The notes under the pieces: model-generated
What the model was told of the DNA's origin: nothing
The model's input: only the letters and a program-made list of their open reading frames with translations
The model's database searches: none
Made by a program: the position numbers and the translations under genes
Part shown: positions 1 to 11,200 of the stretch, piece by piece
How the letters are laid out: every line of letters begins with the position of its first letter
Position numbering within the stretch: the stretch's first letter is position 1
NCBI GenBank assembly: GCA_004194705.1
Contig: SADC01001303.1
Location: 194,501 to 258,500 of the forward strand
From: Ditylenchus dipsaci
Lineage: Eukaryota; Nematoda; Chromadorea; Rhabditida; Anguinidae
Direction: 5' to 3'
DNA length: 64,000 nt

Positions 1-590
1 ATTCATGACCGCAGCATCCACCCGGAGAGAAGGTTAGTTGAGAATTTTTCACTGTCGTTATTCTGTTATAAATGAGTATTTGTAGGAATCGCTCAAGTTC
101 CGTTGATTCCATGAAGTCTATTCTTCAATATTTGCAAAATTATGGAAAGTCTCAAGAAAGAAAGGCGTCCAATAATTCATTTCTTGGACGAAACAGAGCA
201 TATCTTGTTAATCGGCTCAAAAGACTACTCCGGGAATTCCGAGGGACTGCGAACGCTTTGGGAACAGCTAGAAGAGGCCAAACAAACAAATAAGGAATTC
301 GCTTACACGAGTTGGAGTCGCTACAAAGAGCTGCGCTCGTTGTTCTATACGTTTAAAAGGTCAACTTGCTACGTCGGCTAGATTCCCTGCACTTGCCCGG
401 ATGGAATCGAAGACGAAGCCTGCAAACACTCTCTTCTGTTAATGGAAGCCGAAAAACTAATCGATCCACCACCGCAGCCATTGGAAAAAACGCAAAAAGG
501 GCCACAAAAAAATTGGCCGTGCACTCGAAAGATCTTAATTTTTGTTAATTGTCGTTATTTTTAGACAGTGTTGTTGAAATAAAAAGCAGT
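1..590 (+). CDS. 3' end of an unidentified multi-exon gene
   Basis: I see a first partial exon ending at about base 32 with a GT donor, a short intron ending TTTGTAG near 85, then about 470 bases of open but frame-switching sequence. The most protein-like stretch is 142-360, containing HFLDETEHILLIGSKDY and a Trp/Glu-rich helix. Reading frames change near 160 and again near 365, so either small indels or another intron are involved. An AATAAA signal at 579 closes the unit. I do not recognise the family and give no function. The gene begins outside the window, so its N-terminal part is unseen. Confidence 0.4.
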
Positions 591-1080
591 TCTGTTGTTG
601 AAGCTGAATTGAGAATGAACAAAATGCGGTCTAATTAGTGTCAAATTCGTAGTCTACAACACCAACTTTGCTAAACATTCCTAATGACACCTCTAAATAT
701 AATAATGCCTGTAAAATCTGTTTTGTAAAAATTCAGTGAGGAAGATCAGAAATTTAGGGGGAAAATAAAAAAATTAGTGGGAAAATTCAGTGTTTGAGGG
801 AAATTTGAATTTAGTGTGCAAATTAATTAATGTAGTGTCGAAATTCAGAAATTTAGTGGGTAATTTCAGTTACAGCTTTTGAATCCTTAGACCTGGGAGT
901 TATTAGAAGAAATACGGTACCAAAAAAGTCATCTGGTTTGGGAACTATGACTGGCCTGAAATTTGGATTCATGTTTAAAAGCCTTAAAAAGAAGGCTCTG
1001 GCCTGATGAAGATTGTTGTGGCAATGCGATCTTTGAATAGTTATTTGTCCTGCCACGATATATGGTGCAGTTGACTCGTC
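591..1080. other. non-coding AT-rich stretch
   Basis: About 500 bases downstream of the first gene hold short degenerate repeats of the type 'gaaattcagtgtttgaggg' around 735-860 and no convincing exon on either strand. Confidence 0.5.
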
Positions 1081-1895
1081 ACGGCCCCACAGCCCCTTAA
1101 AATTTAAAAACATAATAACTTTTGAATTTTTGCGCCAAATAGAAAAAATTTGAAAATTGACTGAAATGTTGAAGCTTGTAACCCATGTAACCTGAGGTTT
1201 GCTGATTTTATTTTTTTACTTATATCGCATTAGCTTATTTGCAAACGGTTCTTCACATCAAGAGCATTAAAAAAAGCCATTACTCGCCCCGAAAACACGC
1301 AAATTTTTGAGATGACAATAGTTTTTTGGAATATATTCCAAAAAAGTTTATCTGTTTTGCAACTGTAACTGGCCTGATATATCAAGCTACTTTTCAAATC
1401 CTCAAAAAAAGAGACTGAGGCCTATAGAGGATTAAGTTTGCTGCATTTTGGTGCCAAATAGGTATGCAAAAAATGCAAATTTAGGGTTTTATGCAAAAGT
1501 TAGACAGAAAACGCAAAAAACCCTGATTTTACTCGGAAAAATGCCAGTTGTTTGCTTTAAACGGTCGCTATTCTAAAATAACAACTTTACAAAAATCAGC
1601 TCAATTATTCTTGTAGCTGAATGTCTGGGCTATCTTTTGGTATGTAGATTATTGTGAAAAGACTGTCGATTTGCACTTTCCGTCTGTCGTTCATGTTGTC
1701 CGATATTTTTTTGTATTTTCAGGTGGTTCAATCGTGCAAACGGGACGTGCTTCTGTGGTGCAAAAACAGCAAATAACAAAGCAATCTGTCACGCCGAGAA
1801 CTGTGGAAGCAACAATGGCTATTTTGGAAACAAAAAGAGTGAAAAAAAATCTAAAACAGATGACTCCAACAGGTAAGTTTTTTATGTGATAGATG
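1080..1895 (+). repeat. copy A of a duplicated segment with a Cys-rich exon
   Basis: This segment is closely repeated at 56160-56718 plus 59016-59370, where a Tigger element splits the second copy. A shorter reverse-complement relative lies at 30960-31110. Near its end, after a TTTTCAG acceptor at about 1722, is an exon-like stretch whose second frame reads WFNRANGTCFCGAK and later ENCGSNNGYFG, ending before GTAAG at 1871. The Cys-containing frame is conserved in the other copy (NETCYCGAK, EDCGSNNGCYG), which suggests it once coded for a small Cys-rich domain. Whether it is a gene fragment or part of a repeat family cannot be decided here. Confidence 0.6.
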
Positions 1896-2339
1896 TTTTG
1901 GACTAAGGTAGTGCTTCAACCGCTTATACTGTCTTCATGTTACCACACCATTTTTAACGTGTTCGTTTTTCAGATATTCACTAGCTCTGCAGTCTGTTCT
2001 ATGTATATAAATGTTTTTTTTATTATCTTGATTCTAAGGATAAAACAATTTTGCTGAAATGTGTTGCATTGGTTGCTCTTCCGAAAGATAAGCTATACAA
2101 TCTTGCCAATGTATCACGGCCTGCTCAAAGTCAACGTTTATAGAAGTAGGATTGAAGTGCGGCATTATGGCTTGATCATCCCAAACATTTTGTCATAGGT
2201 AGCTCGATTTTTGTTTTGAGCAGACAGTAAAGAATCGGAAATACGTATTTGCAGCCTCTTTTTCAACCAACATCACATATACCTATGAAAACTTAATAGC
2301 AAAAAAAAGACAGTGCGCTAGTTTCACCTGATTAAATGG

Positions 2340-3870
2340 TGAAGGTGTTATAATGAAAGTGCCATCGACGTAGACGTTTTTCATATTATTGCTCCATTCT
2401 AGATTTCTTGCACGTCCGAAAATCATCACCCTGAAGCACAAAAATAACCATGAAAAAGTTAAATAAATGGAGATAAAAATACCGATCAGGATCTATCACA
2501 TGCTCACCAGAATCGGCCAACAGGAAATTCTCTCGACCACCATCGTCATAGTACTTTAATTGGTCTGGCACAAAGACATCTTCTACTGCATTAGCTTGAG
2601 CTACGGAATTTTCGTTTCTGATTCTTGTTCTTCTTATTACCTTTCTTGCAGCACTCTTATTTAGACCAGCTGTGACCAGCATTGATGCATTTTGCAATTC
2701 CTGATTGAAAATTTGAATAGGTTTTAAAAAACATAAGAAAGCATGAAAAGATTTAGCCGAATCACTAACTTCTTGGGTATCAAGCGCTCTCGTTTCATAT
2801 TCAACTTGACTTGAGCCATTGCCATCACGACCGGATCAACTTCATGATTGTGTCCACTTCTGTTCCTGGATGGCCCAGCAGCTGGATGAATTGATTTTCC
2901 TAAGCAAGGTGTGAAGCCTAGCCTTGCATCCGCCGTCTTTTCGATCGTGTTTGCAGCATTGCCAGTATTGCTTTTTGCCGTCAGGCTTGCTGAGTTTATT
3001 CTTGTCGAACAAAAATCCCAAATATTCGGCTCTGTCGTTACCTCTCTGCGACTTGACTAGATTGGTTGGATTCTAAAAGCAGAACTGGTTGATACCAAAA
3101 AGCTAAATAAAAACAAGTTAAACAAAAAAACAAGTAGAGAACCTGGAGCAGGAATTTGGCGTAAGTGATTGGCATAGCTCGGTAATTGACTTTTCAGCCT
3201 GCAATTGCTCTTGAAACTCTTCGTCGTAAACGCTTAATCACTTGACTCAGCAAGATTCTTTGGACCTGTTCTCTAGCGGCATCCATTTCTAGAAAAGAAA
3301 ACCGTTAAACACATCCGTTAAAGAAGAGGTGTAAACTGTGACATAACAAATAATTTTTCCGGTATTATCAAGTCAGATGCATGAGGTGAGTATTTTTGTA
3401 AAATTCTAGGTGATGTACTAAAAAAATTGTGACTAACACCACCCTAAAAAATCATTTTCTCGTTGCGAGATAGAATTATTTGTTTTGACGGAACAAGTTT
3501 GGTGCGGCATCGAAATGGCGGCATCGAAACGGCCGCGCATCGAAACGGCGCGGAATCGAAATGGGCTGTCCGTCAAAATACCCATAGCTGTATCGAATAA
3601 TAGAGCTGCGAACGCTCAGTTTCGGCGGAGTATCCACCTAGATTTTCAATATTTATTTTGTCAAAGTATTCTAAAGCACTTACTCTTTCGTAGTCGACAG
3701 AAAAGTAAGCATACTGACTTGACCACTGCGGCTTGTAGAGGATGAAGTTGCGTTTGAAGAGTTTTGCGACCACCGATAATTCTTTGGACCAGTCCAATTC
3801 TTCCAGATTTCGGTGCAGTGCAACATACTGTGCAATTTCTTTTGGAGTGCCAAATACTGGGTGTCCCAAA
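2340..3870 (-). pseudogene. MULE-type transposase fragment with FLYWCH-like zinc finger
   Basis: Reading the minus strand, about 3070-2880 encodes a WxC...C finger (YWQCCKHDRKDGGCKARL) followed, after a one-base frame change near 2912, by GHNHEVDP. Together these give the C2-H2 pattern of FLYWCH domains. A further exon (about 2697-2490) carries VFVPDQLKYY and FLLADSGEHVIDPDR. After a short intron, 2430-2290 reads VYVDGTFIITPSPFNQV, the entry to a MULE-type DDE domain with its first Asp. Further upstream on the same strand, 3869-3573 encodes 98 residues (LSVVAKLFKRNFILYK) that might be an OTU-like module, but this is weak. The rest of the DDE domain is missing, so the copy looks truncated. MULEs make target duplications of about 9 bp, as do some foldbacks in this window. 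Confidence 0.65.
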
Positions 3871-4540
3871 AATACCCGACGGATTTTTAAACGGCTTTTT
3901 TAAGATGATTCTTGCATCCAAAAATTATTTCAATGATATAATTTTGTATCTCTTTCTTCCTCTTTCGAATAGTATATAAAGTTTCATTAGAATATTTTAG
4001 AAAAGCCATATTTGGCTACAAACACATGTGAGTCATTTTAGGATGTTGATAGGCATTTTTATCACTTTAACTGATCAAAATTTTAATTGAAAGTTTAAGG
4101 CTACAGCAAAAATAAGAGCACCATGATGTAGCGCAGTTCAAGAGCTACAAAACCTATCTTACATAGTAGCTTTAAAAATCTGGGTGTTGAGATATGGCTT
4201 TTTTGAAAAAATTAATATCTTGAAAAAGTGACTAAAATTCCAAAAAATTTAAAAATTTTTTCAAAAATTAGTTCTGTAAGCTGACATCCACTCAGGAGCC
4301 TATGAGTATTCATTGTACAGTTGAGTTTCCATATAGTAACGGGTGATTCAAAAGTCTTGGTAGATTTTCGGGCTCATTTTGGAAAATAATTTTTTTATTT
4401 ATGCGTAGGCCCACTTTAACAAAACTTTTTTCGAAACCCCCCCCCCTTTGCGTGTTTTAGTACCCTTGTCTGTCAATGCAAAATGTTAAATTTCGGTCAA
4501 AAAAAATCCCAAAAAGTTGATCCCAAAAAATTCCAAAATT

Positions 4541-4570
4541 TTCTAATTGCCGCCCGGGCGGCAATTAGAA
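4541..4570. repeat. 30-bp perfect palindrome
   Basis: The two 15-base halves are exact reverse complements, centred on GCCCGGGC between 4551 and 4560. It sits just left of another hairpin and may mark an old insertion end or a cruciform. Confidence 0.7.
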
Positions 4571-4608
4571 GCATGAAATTTTTTCAAACTTCAAGTGGTT
4601 CAAACTCT

Positions 4609-4706
4609 TGTTTTCATTTACTGTTTGAGCTGTATAAAGTGCCTGTTAGATTTTTGAAATCCTTAGCAGGCACTTTTTAGACCGCTCGAACAGTAAATGA
4701 AAACAG
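4609..4706. repeat. short hairpin (MITE-like)
   Basis: Left arm TGTTTTCATTTACTGTTTGAGC-type sequence at 4609-4655 is mirrored by 4664-4706, including GTGCCTG/CAGGCAC at the inner ends. It contains no coding sequence. It abuts the left arm of the foldback that follows. Confidence 0.6.
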
Positions 4707-5087
4707 GAGGGATGACATAACACCGCGGCGACAAAACACCGCCTACGACAAAACACCGCGAGACAAACACCGCGAGACAAAACACGCGACCAAAACACCG
4801 CGGCCCAAAACACCGCCGCGACAAAACACCGTGGGAAAAAACACGCCTACGACAAACACCGCCGCCACAGTTAATTGCCTGTATAACCAATTCTACATGC
4901 CGTACTTGATTATAACCATATTGGAATCGAGGAGTATAACGTGTAGCTGGTTTTGTTTCGTACCTGGAGTTTTGTATGTGGGCATTCCCTGCTTACCGTA
5001 TTCCTCTAAAAAGCGCCCCCCCCCCCTTTAATAGCTTTGTGGTTGGTTAGCTGTATTCTGTATATCTGATACACTAATAATTATGTT

Positions 5088-5226
5088 TAGAAATACCGCA
5101 AGGATATTGGCTCGAAGTTCCGTCTGATTTGGTGGAGTCGCGAATTCATCGACTGTCTCGATACTACAAGACCAAGCGCCAGCTCCCACCCAGCGAGTCC
5201 AGCACTACTTCAGCTCTTGTGTCCTA
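5088..5226 (+). pseudogene. RPS13: 3' exon of ribosomal protein S13 (uS15), frame-broken
   Basis: After a TGTTTAG acceptor the sequence reads [12 protein letters not shown], then one base is missing, then [20 protein letters not shown] and [11 protein letters not shown] stop. This is the C-terminal end of 40S ribosomal protein S13, which binds 18S rRNA in the small subunit. Compared with the family, about three codons are also missing between the Pro-Pro and the Glu-Ser-Ser (the NWKY region). An AATAAA signal follows at about 5263. No upstream exons lie nearby, and the exon sits between the arms of a foldback element. I read it as a captured or retained fragment and not as a working gene. An assembly deletion could explain the frame break but not the missing codons. 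Confidence 0.85.
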
Positions 5227-5427
5227 AGTATCACCGTGGATGATTTGTTAAGTGTTATGAAATAAATACGTTTGATCATAGTTATTTCTATTGTGTGACC
5301 TCAGTTTTGCAACAAAATAATTCCTGTAAAAGGGCTTGCCTACGCTAATAGGAGGTGGTGCCCGAGAATTCAAAAAATCTCAAAAAAAATCTCTATCATT
5401 AAACAATATCTCTTGCACTTCTCAGAT

Positions 5428-5626
5428 CGATTCTTGTATTAGCTCAGCCAACTTCTCTCTGTCTCCACCTTGCCTCGACCACTCGGAACCGGCCCAACTT
5501 TCTTGAAGGAGTGGATGCGTCTCCTCACATCCATTTGTGGTATTGCAAACTCGCACTATTTGAATTACTCAACGATGAGCTGCTTCGAGAGCTTCTCCCA
5601 GGCTTCGACAATCCATGGAGGTAGAC
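5428..5626 (+). pseudogene. probable TRAPPC12-like exon inside the foldback
   Basis: Following a CTTCTCAG acceptor, one frame stays open to a GT donor after TGGAG. It reads HIHLWYCKLALFELLNDELL and then ELLPGFDNPWR. The LWYCxLALxxxL stretch resembles the region of TRAPPC12 (a TRAPP tethering-complex subunit) that starts LW(F/Y)CRLALLV. The match is from memory and short, so the identity is tentative. No neighbouring exons of the same gene are visible, which suggests capture together with the S13 exon. Confidence 0.35.
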
Positions 5627-6182
5627 TGCCATTGGCGAAGCTTGAGAGAGTGTAAAGGGTGTGGTTTATTAGAGAGTGTGGTTCTATTAGAGGAATACGT
5701 ATTTGTCTATTAATGATTAGCGGAGGTGTCAAAACATAGAAAATAAGCCAATCATACCCGATCTTAATTTAGCCGAGAAACAAGCCAATCTAATTGGGAC
5801 GATGGTGACGTATAACCGAGAGTGTTGACCATATGTTGAGTGTTGATCATATGTTTCGTGAACCGTTTAGTCATAGGCCGTTTTTAAAAAAATAGCCGTT
5901 CTGGTTTTTTAACCCCCAGAAAAGCAGAAAATTTTGAGTCAATCTCTAAAAATTTGGAGTGGTCAGCCAAAACAAAAGCACGGCCATTAGTAGACGACCA
6001 AAACTCCAAGTACGAAACGAAACCAGCTACCACGTTATCACTCTCGATTCCAATATGGTATAATCAAGTAGGCATGTAAGAATTTGTTATATAGGCAGTT
6101 AACTGTGGCGGCGGTGTTTGTCGTAGGCCGTGTTTTTCCGCGGTGTTTTTGTCGCGGCGGTGTTTTGGGCCCAGTGTTTTCA

Positions 6183-6330
6183 AAATCAAGTCAAGTTCAA
6201 GGTCAAGGTAACTTGACCTCAAGGTAAGTCAAGGTCAAGTTTCAAGGTCAAGGTCAAACTGAGTTTGACCTTGAACTTGACCTTGATTTAAAAAAAAATA
6301 AACTCAAGTTCAAGATCAAGGTCAAGATGG
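6183..6330. repeat. AAGGTCA/TCAAGT short tandem repeat
   Basis: Imperfect repeats of TCAAGGTCAAGT on both strands form a simple inverted array next to foldback A. No gene is visible from here to 7090. The stretch 6850-6985 is a GC-rich repeat of GGACGGCCGGC-type words. Confidence 0.6.
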
Positions 6331-7090
6331 AACTTTATCAATATAGGACAATTCAGATTCAAAAAGACCAGTATAATTGTGATCAATTGTCCTATATTTG
6401 AATTTCTTTCGAGATCAGTTGTCAAATAGCTGAGTTGTGCGTGATCTCAGTTTCCGGGATCCCAGTCCGCAGCCACACAGTAAATAGCTTATCAGAAACT
6501 AGAGATTCAGGGCTACATGCTAATGCAAAAAAATAAAAAATTCGAAAAGTATACACTTAGAACGAGAAGTTTTGAAAATTGACGGAGATTTAATGATTTT
6601 GACGGTGTTTTTGATTTGAGCCTTAAAATTTGTCCCCCTAATTCAAAATGTTTTCCTAATCATTGAACTTCTGTACGGAAAATTTTCTTCAGGGGTAACC
6701 CAGCGTATGGAAGTTGGAGTCCCAGCTTGGGACTCTTAAAAGTCTAATGCAACTTTTCTGAGGCATCGGACGTATATTTGGGTATTTTTTACTAGCGTTC
6801 AAGAAGGAAGATTTTAGGGGGTATTCTATGCTAGGGTCAAAGATTTGTGTCATAGACGGCGGACGGCCGGCTAAGAAGTAGCCGGTCGGCGAAATTTCGG
6901 ACGGCCGGCAGGACGGACGGTAAATTTTTTAAAACAGGACGGCTGGCGAAAATCTCAAAAGACGGAAACGGAACGCCGTCCAAATTTCGAAAATGTGCCC
7001 TACTATGGCTCTAACCCAATAAGTCTAAACTATCCGGCAACCAATGATCTAATTTAGAACTATTGGGCGTTTCTCTGATCTGACAAAAGT

Positions 7091-8479
7091 ATGAGCGAAA
7101 TGCCGGAAGAAGAGAAGCGTGGAAAATGCAAGGAATTCTTATGTCGTCTCCTTAAATGGTTGCCAGTCTTTCTTATTTGTGCATCTGCTGTGTGGCATAC
7201 TACGCTTTCGTCTATCAATACTGCTTTGGTAGTGTTTTCGTAACTGGAAATTCTCACGTTGTCGACTCTACTTCCCAATTTCAGTTTTAGTGAACATCAT
7301 CGCTATCAAAGTGGTCTGTCTCGTCATCTACCATGTCATTCTCGTCCTGTTCTTTTGGTCATACTATCAAACAGTGACTACTCCTCTTGCTCTGGTACCA
7401 AAAAAAGGTATTTTCAACTACAGGGTGTGTTTTATGTCGAAAATTTCGTGTCTAGTTCTGCTCCCAGAAGATGTCAAGGAAGAACTGCGCAATGTGTTAG
7501 ACTATCCAGGCTATCAAGAAGCAACGGTACTCATATTGAATCGATTCGCCATCCAGCTCAAAACAACCTTAAACAATGTGTCTTACGAAGGAGGTCCATT
7601 TTTTTGGCAACTTTTCAATTTCGCTATAAATATTTTGTCTCTAGGTCCTCGTCGCTGTGAAAAGTGCGTCAATCAATGTATTAAGCCAGATAGAACTCAT
7701 CACTGCTCTATTTGCAAAGTCTGCATTTTGTAAGTTACCATCTTTGAATTCTCAACCAATCTTCCGTGTTATGCTCGATTTATTTAGGAAGTATGACCAT
7801 CACTGTGGGTACCTCTTTAAATACAATTTCTGATTGGTTTACAAAGTTTGAGAATGAAAGTCCGTCATTTAGGCCTTGGGTTAATACCTGTATCAATTAT
7901 GCGAATTACAAGTTCTTCGTTCTCGTACTGCTCTACGGATTCCTCTTGTGCTTTTCATGTTGGCATCTACTGCGCCCTACTTCGGTGCTTTCTGGTTTAC
8001 TGAGTCACTGCAAGATGTTAGCCTTGCTACTAAGGCGCATGTGCTCTGTCTGTTTTTCGTTTCAATTCTATTCGGTTCTCCAATAAGTTGTCTACTTGGG
8101 GATCATTTGTACCTAATCAAGTTAAATCAGACAACACCAGGTTTTTCTTCATTGTTCGGATCATGGTGATGTGATTTATTTAGAATCTACCGGCCACCGT
8201 TGTTCAGCTATGGTGCAGATAATACAGCTTATAATCTGGGGTTGCGGCACAATTTTCGGGAAGTCTTCGGGTCTAGTGCTTGGTTGTGGTTTTTCCAATC
8301 TTCTCTTCGTATGCTGTTTGGATCATAGATGGATAAAACACTTGAAATAAGTGTGTTTTAGGCCAGGCGATGGTACAGAATTCTTTCAGAAGCCCTATGC
8401 AGCCAGTGCGATGAACGCCTCTTCAACGCCTCATTCTACGCCTCAGTCCAATGAACCGACTTCTACTCCAATGGTCTAG
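7091..8479 (+). CDS. DHHC palmitoyltransferase, ZDHHC2/15/20 type
   Basis: An integral membrane protein S-acyltransferase that attaches palmitate to cysteines of other proteins, usually at the Golgi or plasma membrane. Exons give an N-terminal charged start (MSEMPEEEKRG), a first membrane helix, then VNIIAIKVVCLVIYHVILV and LFFWSYYQT. The Cys-rich domain follows: RRCEKCVNQCIKPDRTHHC, CKVCIL, KYDHHC at 7789-7806, then PWVNTCINYANYKFF. Two more membrane stretches come next, then a conserved tail (RPPLFSYGADN, NFREVFG) and a Ser/Thr-rich end. Introns are 45-75 nt; the first is 7229-7290. The start is the first ATG in frame with the charged N-terminus. Oddities: one base seems missing near 7190 (AYYAFVYQYC continues in the next frame), the exon junction after the DHHC Cys adds a Gly codon, and the frame shifts by one at the last intron. 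AATAAA lies at 8531. Confidence 0.92.
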
Positions 8480-8539
8480 AAAAAATAATTTGATATTGCC
8501 TCGATCATTCTGTATTGACACGTGCAATGTAATAAAAGC

Positions 8540-9034
8540 TTCTATTGTGTGACTAATTTGTAAGTGAATTCTGTTTTTGTGAGTTTTGGATGACTTACCT
8601 GACGCATCACATCGGGTGAGGCAGCAGAAAAGCTCCAGAAAGTTTATTATTCTTTATCTTCAACGTCTTGCAAAGATTTGGCAGTTAGGGGGTCGAGCAA
8701 GAACGAGAACCAGAATTTCAAAAATTCATTATTCATTAAAGCGTGTTAAAGTCGTAAGGAAAAGTTCAACGCAACTTCTTTTTAAATAAAATGTCATCGA
8801 TTCTGTTTCTAGCCCGAACAATTGTCAAATCAAACACTGCCGGGAAATCATATTGCTAAACTTCCTCTACAGGGTGAGTCAAAAAAACTGGTGCAATTTA
8901 CAAAAATTTGTGTAGTTACCGCCACTAACGTACCACTAACAGGGTGCAGGACGCCTTTCCGGCCGATTTCCGAAATTTTTAGAAATCTCCACAACCTGTT
9001 ATTTTGTTTGCATGAAGATGATTGTGATTTGAAT
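8540..9034. other. intergenic, no gene seen
   Basis: The 500 bases after the palmitoyltransferase contain no convincing exon. Sequence around 8860-8960 is low complexity. Confidence 0.5.
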
Positions 9035-9042
9035 GATTTTTG

Positions 9043-9833
9043 GGCTAGGGACATTTGGCAAAAACGACATTTGGCAAAAACGACACTTGGCAAAACGACA
9101 CTTGCCAAGATGACAATGGGCAAAACGACATTTGCCAAAACGATATTTGGCAATGCTCACCACTCTGGATGCCCATATTGTTCACGAGGCTTCACCAGTG
9201 TTTTGCTGACATGGTTTTTTTGGGCGATGACCTCATCAAACCCGGCAAAGTGTGTCTCTTAAAGCTAAAATCGCGGTTTGACCCACCCCTGGTCAGGTGG
9301 ATATCCACCTAGAGAGCCTGAAAAATTAAAATTTCTTAAAAATGATAAATCACACATTGTTTCTAACTTAAAATTATGTGAGTATTTGGGTTTGTTAGGA
9401 CCACAACTGCGATTTTACCCACCTCAACCCCAACACTTGGGTAGGTACCTCGAGGTCAGGTGGATAGGTGGATTTGACCAGGTAGTACCAAAATCAAAAA
9501 CAAACCACTATTCCTGACTTAAAATTGCCCGCAAAACTGGGTTATGAAGACTAAAATTGCGATTTACAGTTTTTCTATAAATTATTTGCAATTCTGCTAG
9601 ACATGGACCCCAAAACCAAGTGGACGTCCACTTGGAGCAAAATTTAAAAACGCATACCACCAACTTATTAAGCTTATCTGGCAAATTTCGTTTTGGCAAA
9701 TATCATTTTGGCAAATATCGTTTTGGCAAATGTGGTTTTGGCAAGTGTCGTTTTGGCAAGTGTCGTTTTGGCAAGTGTCGTTTTGCCAAAACATACATTT
9801 GCCAAATGTCGTTTTTCCAAATGTCCCCTAGCC
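9043..9833. mobile_element. foldback element B with ACATTTGGCAAAACG arms
   Basis: The ends are GGCTAGGGACATTTGG and its reverse complement. Each arm (9043-9155 and about 9675-9833) is a run of about 14-base repeats of ACATTTGGCAAAACG. The element is flanked by an exact 8-bp duplication, GATTTTTG, at 9035-9042 and 9834-9841, which fixes both boundaries. The loop holds AGGTGGATATCCACCT-type satellite sequence (about 9281-9630) and no transposase. It is a non-autonomous insertion. Confidence 0.9.
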
Positions 9834-9841
9834 GATTTTTG

Positions 9842-11200
9842 TAATTACTGATAGGAATTATCGAAATTATGATGATTGTGATTATCAACATATAACAATC
9901 AAAAAAATATATGGTGAAAAAATTGGTGACCCTTTCGACCTTTTTTGACAGGGTGCAGGACGACACTATTTTCACCGTTGATAAAATTGATCGTTTCGAC
10001 TACAATTTAACGAAAAGCACTATCTGACCGTTACCAATCTCATTCATTGTCCGAAGAGCAACTTCTAGGTCAAGAAGAACAGTCTGGTAAATTATGCTAA
10101 CGGTCAAACTGGTAATCTATCAACAGTCAAATTGAAACGACGGTGAAAATAGGTAACGGTGAAAAAAGTGACGGTGAAACGTCCTGCAGCCTTCTGACAT
10201 CTAATCTTCTTCAGCAATGTATTTACGAAACACTGAGTCACGAAAATGCACAAAAACAGCGAAAACATAGAATAAATAAGTAAGTAGTTCAAAAATTTTT
10301 AAACAAGACAAATAGTGTACAATATTTTATAAGAATGACTCATGAAAATAAAATATTTTGTTTGCAAAAAAGAACACTTGGCAGACTTAGAAACTTAGTT
10401 TCGGGTGGTTTAAAGTGGACTAACGTACAATTCTGAGCGATTAAGCCCATCTGACTGGAATTCTGATCCGCTTAATCGATTTTTCGCAACAAGTTCACCC
10501 CCTTTAGTAAACCCCACAAAACAATTATTTTTGGCTTTTGCCGTTCTGGATTGGCTCCTAAGCCATCTGGTTATTGCCTACCCTGAAAATTTTACAATAT
10601 TGACCAAATTTAGTAAAAAAATTTTAATTGCTGATTTCGGCGAGAAACCACAGCGAAGACAAAAATAGTTACACGCTGTAAACTTTTTTTTTAAATTATT
10701 ACTTTCGTAGCGAGAAATAGTTACAAGAATAGTTACAAAGGTCAAAATAGTTACAGGCTGTAACTAATTTCAAATGCAAAAATTTGTAACTATTTCCCGC
10801 AAATAGTTACAAAAGCTCATCCCTGGAATAGAGTAAAAGATAGGATGGTTCAAAATACGGACAAAAAAAAGACAAAAAAAAACAACAATAAAACAAACAA
10901 AAAAAGACAAAAAAAAACAAAAAAAAGACAAAAAAAAGACCAAAAAAATTTCAAATAAAATCCGTTTAGCACTTTTTTAGCATCATTTTTTTTTGTTCGT
11001 ATTATGAACCATCATATCTTTCACTCTATACTACCGAATTTCATATACGATAGCTTATTTTATAGCTGAGTAACAGTAGAATATTCATTGTTTTTATCCA
11101 AGACCTGAAAGGAGTAATTTATGGTTTCTTTTAACACTATTTTAGCACTTTTGGGTGCTAAAGCGGTGCTAAATTTAGCACTTTTGCAGTTCCCTGCCGC
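9842..11200. other. non-coding AT-rich region
   Basis: No exon is convincing. It contains 'ggtaacggtgaaa' words (9955-10185) and a segment at 10400-10600 related to the centre of the next large palindrome. There is an inverted GTTACA repeat (10660-10815) and A-rich ACAAAAAAAA tracts (10860-10950). Confidence 0.5.

Larger units (their letters stand above)
4713..6180. mobile_element. foldback element A with ACAAAACACCG arms carrying host exons
   Basis: The left arm (about 4713-4985) and right arm (about 5990-6180) are inverted copies. The outer parts of both arms are tandem copies of a 13-16 base GC-rich word (ACAAAACACCGCGGCG and variants). The inner parts share about 100 bases of unique sequence running into CAGCTAC and GTACGAAAC. 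The loop holds the S13 exon and a second host exon, listed separately. I could not find a clean target duplication. This is the organisation of a foldback or Pack-type element that has picked up gene pieces; the mechanism is inference. Confidence 0.75.

Noticed and set aside
4720..4860. Regularly spaced repeats that could suggest a CRISPR array
   Set aside because: Spacers are absent or only a few bases, the words vary, and an inverted copy exists at 6110-6180; this is a foldback arm in a eukaryotic genome.
5000..5040. C-rich and G-rich homopolymer runs here and near 24340, 30545, 53870, 56950
   Set aside because: They coincide with MITE ends and may be length-variable or sequencing-affected; no quadruplex function claimed.
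10860..10950. A-rich tract as a retroelement poly-A tail
   Set aside because: It is an interrupted ACAAAAAAAA simple repeat with no upstream reverse transcriptase or LINE sequence.
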